From Ophiura sarsii (lineage: Eukaryota; Echinodermata; Ophiuroidea; Amphilepidida; Ophiuridae), in assembly GCA_035610835.1 (NCBI GenBank), contig CM069441.1, forward strand, positions 158,440,996 to 158,504,995: a DNA stretch of 64,000 nucleotides, given 5' to 3'. Within the stretch, counting starts at the first letter, position 1. Each line of letters starts with the position of its first letter. Shown here in pieces: positions 1 through 10,134 of this stretch. A model generated the notes under the pieces. The model worked only from the letters and a program-made list of their open reading frames with translations. It did no database searches and had not been told where the DNA came from. The position numbers and the translations under genes are program-made.

Positions 1-1270
1 TCTAACACCATTCTAATGACATGCTTGATCAACCACGAGTACTTAAAACGGGTCGTCTTGCAACTTTTTATGGGGGAAGATGTTTGAGGAAAGGGTCATT
101 TTGCTAATTTTTAATGGACATCCATTAGTAAATAAAACATTCATTATTTAAGGTTAAGGATGTCCATATGAGCGCCAAGACAAATAAACTAGATTTCAAA
201 TGCCGTTTCTATTAGTGTCGCATTTGCTTTATCATATCAACAAATAATATACTTGATTAAAGTAGGAGGTAAAATTTGTGCTAGAATGTTTCAATTTTAC
301 ACATGGATGATTTGTTTCAAAAATAGGACACAACTTTTTATTGCTCTAGATAGGCTAAAGCAAATTCAACCAAACAAACGGGGTCTGAAATGTAATTTAC
401 GAGGGTCATTCAAAAGTTCCCCCTCCCTTATTACATTACTAGTATTATGAATGTCAGCCTCATAACATTTGTCGTGATTATAGCTCTGAATCATAGCTAC
501 TAATAATTATAGTAAATGACAATTGATATCTGTTTCACTTTTGATATGATGCGGTCAAACCCTGAGACTAATATACCTTAGGTATATTAGTCTCAGGTCA
601 AAGCCGCCGGACAGAGATTTTGGACAACGGAAACGGAAAATTACCTTAAAAATAAATATAATTATGTTTTTCAGGGTTTCCGTATGTTAGATATATTATA
701 TAAGCATGATTTTAATGCTGAAAATGGAAATCAATGAATGATATCTGATCAAATTATAGTATTATCATGAATATAAGATAATATAAGTAATATAAACTCT
801 TTTAGGCTTGCAAATAGTGTAATATCAACTCAAGCTATGGGGCATACTTGAATACTGATAATAATTAGTATAATTTTCGTTGTTACAGCTCAAGCAACAG
901 TGATGCCTCGTATGTTAAATCTTTAACATGATAGTCACTTTATGAGTTTTCATTATGTGCAACCTTCAGAATAGTCAGTCAGGTTGTCAATGATAAACAA
1001 TTATCTCTTTGGGAGACTTGTAATCCCTCTATTTAGTCCGGTATTTTGAAAATCACTTAATTAGTCTTATGAAGGTAAAATATTTCTTTTTTCAGGGTTC
1101 TCTAGGCGAGGGGTAAACCTATGGTTGTCCTAATCAGGTTCTGGTTAATCAGAGGGCATATTGTTTCCAAAGAAATCAGTCACCTTTATTTATTATAGTC
1201 TGTTAAAGAGATATCTGACATTTAGAACGGTTTTAATTGACTGATAGGTATGTTTTACCTCTAACAATAA
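1..1270. other. AT-rich sequence, no gene recognised
   Basis: No reading frame here looks like a known protein or has exon-like borders. The only structure I see is the short hairpin at 561-597. The stretch is probably intergenic or intronic. Confidence 0.5.
561..597. repeat. Perfect 17-bp-arm hairpin
   Basis: The arm CCTGAGACTAATATACC is followed by TTA and then its exact reverse complement. No flanking duplication is evident. It may be a relic of a foldback element. Confidence 0.7.
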
Positions 1271-1522
1271 TGAGGACCCTAGATCTAAAAGGGGGTTAAG
1301 TCACATTGAGAAAAATGGCAAAAACTGGGTTTCATTGTGTCCATATGTGTGGACTTGACCCACTCGGGGTGTACCTCCCATGGACTATTACACAGCTTTA
1401 CCACATGACTTAACTGTAACATTTGAACAGAGGGTGCAGAGATCCTCCTTGTAGCAGAAATTGATACTAACTACAATTTCACAAGATTGTGACTTAACCC
1501 CCTTTTAGATCTAGGGTCCTCA
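1271..1522. mobile_element. Foldback MITE, 252 bp
   Basis: The element begins TGAGGACCCTAGATC and ends with the reverse complement GATCTAGGGTCCTCA. The inverted arms match without mismatch for about 34 bp, through AAAAGGGGGTTAAGTCACA. It has no coding capacity. The flanks (AATAA and ATTGG) do not give a clear target duplication, so the superfamily is unknown. Confidence 0.7.
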
Positions 1523-1756
1523 ATTGGCCAAATGAATAGCACTTCGGCGATATTTTGCTGTTTTTCATCCGTTTCCGTCACACTAAATGTAAGTTTGGTT
1601 TTCACTGCATCCCCAGAAAAGTACAATTACTTAGATCAATTTACAATGAATTTGTAGCAGAGGTTCCAAACTACAATTGTGAGGATATTTCATAAGACTG
1701 GCTTATATAATATTAAAGTTATGAGGTAGGAGGTAGAACTTATTGAATGACCCTCA

Positions 1757-2782
1757 CAGGGGCGGACTAGCCACTGTGGCGTTCGCTTGGTTCTGGGCCT
1801 CTCACTGGCCGGTTACTCACAAAGTTTTCCGAAAACTCCCCTTGTGTAAAGCATTTTCGGGCCGTTTTGGACTCAAATTTGTCCTAATCCCCCACAAGCG
1901 GTTGGTCCCCGCACGACTTCTCCTGTTTACTCCAACAGATTATGAGATTATATCGACTTATAGAAGCAAATAGAGTAGTGCAATTAATTTGCATACAGCG
2001 GTCATGCTCACCTTTAGCCGTTTTTGATTATTGATTGATCGAGGTATATTTCATTCATGCAGTAAAGTGTCGGCATATTTATATTTGATCGTGTTTAGTT
2101 TATGTAGTAGATATTTGTCGGGGGTGGGGGGCGTATTTGTTGTTATTGTCTAATTTAATTGTAAACACCGTGGGTTGGTAAACTGCTTTTATTCATATTA
2201 TAGGTGTATTTATTTATTTATTTATTTATTATTTATGCTATAATCTTCAGATAGGGACAATGTTGTGGTTTTAAACAAACTCTTTGAACTTTCTTCTACA
2301 TCTTGAATAAGTTGATTGAATTTCTTTCTTCAATTGTCTTGTTTTTACTCTATATGTCGTACCGATTTTCAGACGAGAACCCAGTATTTCAGCACCAGCG
2401 AAATTCTTGAAAGAATCTCGTGCGTGATGTCAAAATCCAATTTACAACCACATACTCAACCCTTGCCTTGTGGGAGTGCGTGCTCAAACCACTGCTCAAA
2501 CAATTTACCCCAAACAGATCGATCGATTGCATCGTGATCGTGATGGTTGTCAAAGTCGCGCGGTCCAGGGCACTCAAGTGATTATATTATGCTAATTTAA
2601 GTCAATCGGTTTGAAGTCAATTACTGATATAATCTCATAATCTGCTGGAGTAAACAGGAGAAGTCGTGCGGGGACCAACCGCTTGTTAATCCCCCCTCCT
2701 CGCTACGCTGACATTGTCAAAAACTTCGGGCCGCTTTAATAATTTTTCCACGGCCGCTTTCAGGTGTCCCGGTCCGCCCCTG
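1757..2782. mobile_element. hAT-like non-autonomous element, 1.03 kb
   Basis: The left end is CAGGGGCGGACTAGCC and the right end is GGTCCGCCCCTG. The flanks GACCCTCA (1749-1756) and GACCCTGA (2783-2790) match at 7 of 8 positions, as expected for an 8-bp hAT target duplication. A second inverted pair, rich in GCGGTTGGTCCCCGCACGAC, lies at about 1899-1965 and 2625-2690. No transposase frame is visible. A tail-like segment near 2150-2200, including AAACACCGTGGGTTGGTAAA, recurs at 63740-63770. The hAT assignment is inferred from TIR and duplication length. Confidence 0.7.
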
Positions 2783-2853
2783 GACCCTGATAGTTATATT
2801 GAAGCTCATGTTAAAGGTATTATTATGTGATCTTTCCAGGGAACGCCCTCAAC

Positions 2854-3412
2854 CAGTGGCGTAACAGCCGGGGGGAAGGGGGGGGGGGGGGGGGGGGGGG
2901 GGGAGGGGGTGCACAGTGCCCCCCCTGAAGGTGCTCAGCAGGAAATTCAAAACCTACCCACCAGGAAAAATGGGGGGAAGGGAAAAGAGGAAAAGAAGGG
3001 GGAAAGGGAAAGAAAAGAGAGAGAGAAAGGAAAAAGGGAGGAAAAAGGAAAAGGAGAAAAAAGGGGAAAGAAAGAAAAGAAGAAAGGGAAAGAAAGAAAA
3101 TTTCGCAGTACAAAAAGCACAACAGTCAACAAATTGTTGACTGTTGTGTTTTTTGTACTGCCAAATTTTGTGACCGTGCGAAATTTTGTGACCGTGCAAA
3201 TTTGTGACCTTGCGTAATTTTTGTGACCGTGCGTAATTTTGTGACCGTGCGATTTTTGTTGACACTACACCCCCCACTTACGTGAAATTCATGAGGTGAC
3301 TGACTGGGGAAAATTTGGGGCAAACCTTTTACGAAAAATTCCGGGACGGATTATTCTAACCAGATTTTTTTTGGCTGTGCCCCCCTGACAACCAACCTCT
3401 GTTATGCCCCTG
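2854..3412. mobile_element. hAT-like element nested in a TTAA MITE
   Basis: The ends are CAGTGGCGTAACAG and CTGTTATGCCCCTG, flanked by a perfect 8-bp duplication CCCTCAAC (2846-2853 and 3413-3420). Inside are a run of about 23 G, a GGGAAAGGAAAAG-type purine tract at 2968-3100, a hairpin at 3105-3163 and about five imperfect 18-bp repeats of AATTTTGTGACCGTGCG at 3163-3250. Open frames across the purine tract are low-complexity artefacts. Confidence 0.8.
3105..3163. repeat. Imperfect hairpin inside nested hAT-like element
   Basis: GCAGTACAAAAAGCACAACA is mirrored by TGTTGTGTTTTTTGTACTGC around GTCAACAAATTGTTGAC. It sits between the purine tract and the AATTTTGTGACCGTGCG repeats, so it is part of the transposon interior. 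Confidence 0.65.
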
Positions 3413-3758
3413 CCCTCAACATCGAAAAACAAAAATTGAAAGTAGATTTTCTTGCAGATTTACATTTCTGATCATAAATCGTACACACATTCCAAGTTAC
3501 AGGGCGATACGATTCTTAATTACTTCAAAATCATCGTTTTAGAGTGAAAATAAACTGTTGGGATAACATGACAGTTTATATTTTCAATCTAAATTTACTC
3601 TAAAACCATGATTTTGAGGTAATTAGGAATCGCATCGCTCTGTAACTTGGAATGTATGTACAATTTATGATCAGAAATGTAAATCTGCAAGAAAATCTAC
3701 TTTCTAAAAAAAATCATGAATAGAGGGCGCTCTCTGGAAAAGATCACATAATATGCCT

Positions 3759-4107
3759 TTAATATCAAATCCAAATATGAATTGTTTAATGATCAAAATA
3801 ACACATTCCTCAAAAACACACTTTTCTCTCTTAAAAGTGGCACAAGTTTAAGTGATCGTACCTGATTAAACATATCTTAGATTAAGAAAAGTAAATACAA
3901 TTAATTTCAAAGCCAACTGTACACCAAGTGACGATAAGCTTCACTGACTTTGAAGGCCTTTTTCTCCAATTCAATAATTCAGCAGTGATTAACTTCAATT
4001 TATCATAATTTAACTTTCGAATGGCCTATTATACCAACTTGTCATTTTAAACCCGAGGACATCTACTTTCTGAAAATGCGTCTTAACCCTCATTTTGTGG
4101 TGCCAGG
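3759..4107. other. Unassigned sequence before the long duplication
   Basis: AT-rich sequence with no exon-like frame. It is unique within the window up to about 4107, where similarity to 19300 onward begins. Confidence 0.4.
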
Positions 4108-4270
4108 TCACATATTTAGAATCAACATGAGAAATGCAATGAAATAAGTACAAACATGGCAAGTATTGGTTCAGTAATCCTTGAGATAGACCTTGAAAGT
4201 TGGGAAAGGTTTCTGAAAAATCTGTTTTGTATATAAATGGTAAAACCGATAGCCGCGTGGAAAGAGTTAA
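4108..4270. mobile_element. Partial MITE of the TTAACACTTTCC family
   Basis: Contains the family core (CATATTT-GAATCA-CATGAGAAATG) and the right end AGCCGCGTGGAAAGAGTTAA. The left TIR is missing, because this is where similarity to copy 2 begins. Confidence 0.6.
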
Positions 4271-5119
4271 GACCCCATTTTTCTTCAAAAAACCGCTCTG
4301 AAGCCCATGTTTTTGAGCCGCTGGATGGCACACCCCTACCCCAAAATAAGTTGAGTGCCCCCCCCCCCCCCCCCCGGGTGTGCACCCTTTATTTATGGAC
4401 ACCCACACACTGTAGAAGTAATGGCCCGTATTCTTGTACGTAGTTAAACACAGTTAAGCTAAACACGCGTCTAACTTTGACTTTAGACGCATCGTTTAAC
4501 TAGACTGTAATTCTTGAAAATTTGTTTTACTTAAATACGAATCTAACTCACAAAAAAGTGTCTAACTATAAACATGGGTATGGGTGGTAGTTTAAGGCGT
4601 GTTTAATTAAACTCATACACCAACTGTATGCCTTGAATAATCACTCAACCGTGGCTGCTACAAGCTGACGTTCAGATCGTGTAGTATTTAAAATACACGT
4701 GCTTTTGAGGTATTCGGTCGATATCTATTGTAACCAATTAGGGTCACAACAAAAATAAATACCTGTATACAGTAACGCACGATCACTCTGGGGACGAGAT
4801 TCGAGGAGTTTAAAACCGTGTTATGTTAAATACGTTGGTTAAAAGATAAACTCGTGTTAATGCAATTTCAAGCTGGTGTCGCATTTATTCTTTATGTAAT
4901 AATGATTTCAAGATATACAGCAGAAATATTCACCAATACCAACAAAAATAAATATTAAGATTATTACATTAATACCAATAAATTACAATTTTTCTCACAA
5001 TGATATTAGAAGTTGGTGGGATTAAATTGATAAATTCAATTAATGAGTTACATATGAGGAGCATTATTTATTGTACATTAAGTAAACTATCATTTTAACA
5101 GAAACAGAATGTCACAATA

Positions 5120-6077
5120 CAGGGTGTGTCAAAAAAAGTTGTCCCAGGTAAAACATGATTTTTAGGTCATGAAAAATATAAAAATTGCACATGATATGGT
5201 ACTTATCATGTTCAGCAATCTTTAATGTGCCATAAGAATTTGTTTCTATCCATTTTGGAGCTTTCGTTCTCCAGTTATGGCGTATCAAATTCAGTTTTGG
5301 CCACTTTTAATGTGCAGAGAACTCTTTTATTAGAATCCTCATTCAGCGTGTAATTGAACATAATCAATCAAATCAATGATAATCTACCTACTACATGTAC
5401 ATGTTGATAGTTAGTTCACAGAAAACCATATTTTCATCCATATTATCCATGAAAAACCACAGAATATTTGAATAGTAGATGTATTTTCAGTGGCGGATCC
5501 AGGATTAAAATTTACGGGGGGCTGACAAAAAAAAATCGTAAAAGGGCCCCAATCTTTTTTTGCCGTCAGCTCGTGAAATTCAGCTAAGTGGGGGGGGGGG
5601 GGGGGGGGGTGGGGGTAGCGATGTGGTTGTCCCAAAACCGGGAAAAAATAATCGCAGGGTACAAGTGGCAAATGTACCGACGGAACCTACCTATGTCTCT
5701 GAAAAAGGTAAAGTGGTACACAAAAAAGGTATATTGTCAAATTTTACGGGGGCGCGTACACAAAAAAGGTATATTGTAAAATTTTACGGGGGGCGCCCGC
5801 CCCCAAAGCCCCCCCTGTATCCGCCACTGATTTTACACGATACATTGATGTTTTCAGTTGAAAATCCAATTCTTGTCCAAAGTGATATTTGCACTCTTGT
5901 TACTGAACTGATCATATCTCGGGAGTTAAGGAGTGAAACTTAATTAATGGGATCAAGTGTATTTGACAGAGGACTAATTGAGCTTACCAACACTATTTAT
6001 TTGAAAACAAAAACCATGGGATGTATTTTGAGTTATTTTTCTGACCTCATGTGACACCTGTTTTTAGACACACCCTG
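5120..6077. mobile_element. TA-flanked TIR element, CAGGGTGTGTC ends (copy 1)
   Basis: TA followed by CAGGGTGTGTCAAAAAAAG at the left is mirrored by TTTTTAGACACACCCTG plus TA at the right. The counterpart is 20819-21843. A hAT-like element (5488-5829) is nested here, while copy 2 carries a TTAA MITE at a different point. No transposase frame is seen. The TA target suggests a Tc1/mariner-like relative, which is an inference. Confidence 0.65.
5488..5829. mobile_element. hAT-like MITE, absent from copy 2
   Basis: The ends are CAGTGGCGGATCCAGG and CCTGTATCCGCCACTG (one mismatch between arms). The matching place in copy 2, near 21187, reads straight through GTATTTTACACGATAC, so this is a filled site. 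Only a 5-bp repeat ATTTT is visible at the junctions, shorter than the 8 bp expected of hAT. The interior holds a poly-G run and GTACACAAAAAAGGTATATT repeated twice. Confidence 0.8.
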
Positions 6078-6130
6078 TATAAATGATTATGCACAATACA
6101 ATGTATGCACACCTTAACGTCATAGATTAA

Positions 6131-6504
6131 AGGTATATTATGTGATCTTTCCATGGAACGCCCTCAACATCGAAAAAAAAATTGAAAGCAGATTTTCTTG
6201 CAGATTTACATTTCTGATCATAAATCATACATACATTCCAAGTTACAGGGCGATACGATTCTTAATTACTTCAAAATCATGGTTTTAGAGTGAAAATAAA
6301 CTGTCGGATATCCGACAACTTATTTTATTCTAGTCTAAATTCACTCTAAAACCATGATTTTGAGGTAATTAGGAATCGTATCGCTCTGTAACTTGGAATG
6401 TATGTACGATTTATGATCAGAAATGTAAATCTGCAAGAAAATCTACTTTCTAAAAAAAATCATGAATAGAGGGCGCTCTCTGGAAAAGATCACATAATAT
6501 GCCT
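6131..6504. mobile_element. TTAA palindromic MITE family A, absent from copy 2
   Basis: TTAA (6127-6130 and 6505-6508) flanks AGGTATATTATGTGATC at the left and GATCACATAATATGCCT at the right. Both arms fold almost end to end around GTCGGATATCCGAC. Copy 2 has a single TTAA at the same place (about 21895), which proves the element ends. Confidence 0.88.
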
Positions 6505-7601
6505 TTAAGGGATTAAATCATATTTCAGCGTTGTGCATCACCAATCTACAACGGTGTTCTGCATGGTTTATTTCACAAGGGCAACGCCCGATGGAAATAA
6601 ACATGCAGCACGCGCAGAACGCAAGTTGTCGATTGGTGATGCACAACGCTGAAACATGATTTAATCCCGTTCAACAACGACTAGGGATTTCAATGCCATT
6701 TCATAAATAGACAATGCAAATAAGAACATATTTTAATGCAGGCCTACGGTACTTCATTATTAACAATTTCATTCAATTTAAAAAAAACTAAAATGACAAA
6801 CTAACCTATAATAATTAAGTTCCTGTAAGTTTCAAAACTCTATGAAAACAGTTGGCATGGTTATTCCAAAAACAACACACATTGCGACTGCGATCGTGTA
6901 TCGCGTGAAAACATTATTAGCGTGGTGCGGATATCGGCATGATAGTTGCCCATAGCAGCGTTGTTTAACTCAAATCGACAACGCTTCGCTACTGTACTTA
7001 AGGTATGGGGGAGTTGTTGAATGTCGATTAGGATACTCTTACTGTATGCAGGTGATTTGCAAACAGGATATTCACTTCAAATCTTGGTCTGTCATTTGTG
7101 ATAATTGAAACTGTATGAATCTACATAACCATCATACATATTAGACAATTTACTGCCTTAGTAGTAAATGAGGTATCAAAGTTGTCACTTTTTTGCATAC
7201 AATTCCCTAAACATGGGGTATCCCAAATCGCAAAAAATCCACCAATAAAAACACTCCTAAAAGTGGTTCAGGATTTCAAACCCCTTCAGCAGCACCTCCC
7301 CCCATCAAACAATAATCTGAGTACCCCTCCCCCGGGGTTCAAAAGTTATGACCTCTCTTTTCTCTAATAAGTGTGGACTTTGGCGGAGTATATCTGCCAA
7401 GGTCCTATATTAGCAAAAGAAAACATCTAGTAGCGTTATACACATTGCAAGTTACTTAGTAGTGATTTTATTTACATGCATACACATGCAATAAATAGAA
7501 ACCGTGTAATACACTCAAATAGTACCTGTACAACAAAATCAAGCATTTTACAGAGTATTCGTGAGCAAATCAAAGAACCCTGTATTTATATATAGTTCAA
7601 A

Positions 7602-7817
7602 ATGTGATGTGATCAAGCGAAATGAGTCACATGTCAGCAGTTTTCAATTTTGATATTTGTCCATCATTCAAACGTAGGTGGATGCTACAGTATGTTTTTA
7701 AACAATTTACCAACTGAGAAAACAAAGTAAAACATAACATAAGAATTTATCACTTCTTTTAAACTCAAAATCAATATACCCTACATTCAACTCATATCAC
7801 TTGATAGCATCACATAT
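7602..7817. mobile_element. MITE with TGTGATGTGATCAAGC ends (copy 1)
   Basis: The left end ATGTGATGTGATCAAGC is mirrored by CACTTGATAGCATCACATAT at the right. Relatives are at 23033-23275, 40906-41159 and 62914-63164. The interior shares CAGTTTTCAATTTTGATATT with the third copy. No coding capacity. Confidence 0.65.
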
Positions 7818-8353
7818 TTGGTTTTTAAACTCACGAGTCAACCTAGTAGGTCATGAGAGATAGAAGAAGTCCAATAAAAGGTTCCTGAATTCACAGATTC
7901 TTTATTGATTTGCTCATGTCATCCTTCTTTTTGGCTTATTTATGATATTTAGGATATTGTTATAATACTGATAAACATGTTATAGTACAGCAATCATATT
8001 GTACACAGCAAATATCTTAATTCATGTTAACTTGTTAGATAAAATCCGTGTAATGCATGTTGGTTTCTTCATAGGTGTTTTAACCCCCTGGGGTCTACCT
8101 GTCTATCTAACAGTGGTTCTGATTGGTTTATTACAAGATGTACTTATATGAATAGCTAATTCAAATGCAGCTTGTAAAATGTTTCACTCCAATCTTAATC
8201 AGGGATACATTTATTCTAACAATGTCTCTCATTGGTGCACTAAATGATGTATCCATCTTTTTAACCAATCGGCCGGTAGTTCTCAGGGGGTTAACTGTAC
8301 AAATGGCTGCAGTGCACCTATGATGTATACCTATGCGATCAACAAGCCTTGAA

Positions 8354-8534
8354 TTAACACTTTCCAAGCGGCAGGCGTCAGCAGACAACATTCCAAAATC
8401 TCACAAAATGTTTCAAAAATGTCAAAATAATTGAATTTCATTACCATATTTGGAATCACCATGAGAAATAGTTTTTGAAAAGAAATCTGTTTTGTATAAT
8501 ATGGTAAAACAAAAAGCCATGTGGAAAGTGTTAA
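8354..8534. mobile_element. MITE of the TTAACACTTTCC family
   Basis: TTAACACTTTCCAAGCGGC at the left is mirrored by GCCATGTGGAAAGTGTTAA at the right. The interior carries AATTGAATTTCATTACCATA. The terminal TTAA may be the target duplication. Relatives are at 4108, 17605, 19245, 23823 and 34581. Confidence 0.75.
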
Positions 8535-8665
8535 GCATACATGAACTAGGAGCTACTTTTGACAAAGGTTGCTCCTGGTCCTATACTTTGCTGTGCAAAA
8601 TTTGAAAAAACACCAAGCGCTAAAACTTAGTAACCAGGGGTAAACAAACCAGAGCTCCTGCTTAA

Positions 8666-9022
8666 AGGTAGATGACCCGATCACATTTTCGTAACACAGA
8701 ATTATTTCAAACATACGGAGATTTTCATATCATATGAAAGCTCGTATTTTTCTCATCATCATACTGAAATTTGACGGCCTAAATCGGTATAATTACGGAG
8801 AAATCGATGAAATAACGTCGAATTACCGCGAATGGTGGTAACCACCGATATAGTTTGTGTACAACTCAATGGGTACAGTTCACAGCATCTTGTGCATCTA
8901 AAATAAGAACCATTAGAGCTATGCAACTCAAACTTTGGAACACGACTTTTTTAAGGATGACCTTTCATGTAGAATAGAAAACTTCAAGTTGAAAATCGGA
9001 AATGTGATCGGGTCATCTACCT
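8666..9022. mobile_element. TTAA MITE family B, absent from copy 2
   Basis: TTAA (8662-8665 and 9023-9026) flanks AGGTAGATGACCCGATCAC and its reverse complement GTGATCGGGTCATCTACCT. Copy 2 at about 24157 reads CCTGCTTAATTTAAG with a single TTAA, so this site is filled only in copy 1. Family B also occurs at 30559-30910. Confidence 0.9.
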
Positions 9023-9229
9023 TTAATTCAAGTTTGGTGATCAATAAAAAATGTGAGACACTAGGTTGTTTATGGCTAGAGTCTGCAGTGATATCATCAC
9101 ACAACTTGTGAAAACAGCATATAACATCTTTACAGTTCTTGTGAATCTGGTATAGTTTGATCAGTTCCAAATTGGCTAAGCCTCCTTTTTACACCAGTGA
9201 ATTAATACAGAAAAAACGCTGACCTGCAT

Positions 9230-10134
9230 AAAAGCAACAAGCGCACCGTGCATTATATGTGTGACGCGTTCGTGCGGCCAAAACCATGTGTGTGTGGCGA
9301 TAATCGCGCCCTAACGCTGAGATTACTTATGCGCAAGAGAGATAAAAATTCAATTTTTCTCGCCAATTTGGAACTGATTTAACTATAGACACTCTATGAA
9401 TATGATACATATTGGGAAACTTAAAGGGAGCCGCTATTAGAATCCTTCAGCCTCACAAAGCATTTCAGCAACTTGGTCAAAACCTTCACACAACATTTGT
9501 CTCACGATTCATTACTATTATGCCGTATGTACATCAATTAAGATACATCTTCCGAATAAATAACTATAATCAAGCTGGGATATTTTGTGAAGAAAGATGG
9601 ACGAACTGAGAACATATGATCAGTTCTATCATCTCAAAATAAACTCTGAAAAGTATGAATGTGATGTCAAGAGTCCAGGCCAGGGTGTGAGTGAGTGTAC
9701 TCAGTGATCACAACTAATTATCAGTTATGAGAGCAAAGATTGTCTGTGCAGTCTCAGCATATTTATATAACTGTAGTGCCAAAACAGCTTTTTCACAAAT
9801 TTTGCCAAACATGGGATTAACTTATTGGATTAGTAGCTGAAGATCATCTGATCTCCACCTTCTTATACATAGTCGAGATCAATATTTCCATCAGATAAAT
9901 CCTCTTTAGCTCCATCAGATCCTTTTTCACAAAAGCAAAACATGAGATATTCAAAATATCAAAGTTCTTTAAAACATCTGTAAATTGGATTGAAGTCACA
10001 TTAATTGTACTGTACTACTTGCAAGAGGATTTATTTCTTAAAGACCCTCGGTTAGCAATGTAATAAACCTTTAATTACAAAGGATCTAGTCAATGTGACC
10101 TAGTACTATAGAGACAGAAAGTGATGTTGTTCAA
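9230..10134. other. Near-identical block shared with copy 2
   Basis: About 900 bp matches 24361-25260 with only one 4-bp indel (near 9628) and one substitution (9835) by eye, far fewer differences than in neighbouring parts of the segment. The first 130 bp is CpG-richer than its surroundings (GTGACGCGTTCGTGCGGCC). A 65-codon frame at 9412-9609 is identical in both copies but has no recognisable domain. It could be a conserved noncoding or regulatory block, an unseen exon, or a recently recombined or converted tract. Confidence 0.5.

Larger units (their letters stand above)
2815..3758. mobile_element. TTAA-flanked palindromic MITE (family A), interrupted
   Basis: TTAA at 2811-2814 and 3759-3762 flanks AGGTATTATTATGTGATC at the left and GATCACATAATATGCCT at the right. 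The interior folds back on itself around a TAAACTGTTGGGATAACATG centre. It is the same family as the elements at 6131-6504 and 21332-21703. A hAT-like element (2854-3412) is inserted in its left arm. TTAA targets are typical of piggyBac-type elements, so that affiliation is inferred. Confidence 0.75.

Noticed and set aside
2823..3277. Several overlapping open frames on both strands rich in Gly/Lys/Glu or Phe/Ser/Pro
   Set aside because: They translate a poly-G run and a purine tract inside a hAT-like element; the composition is low-complexity and no domain is present.
9412..9609. 65-codon frame identical in both segment copies (also 24543-24740)
   Set aside because: The whole surrounding 900 bp is near-identical, so identity of the frame is not evidence of coding. 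No domain or splice context seen.
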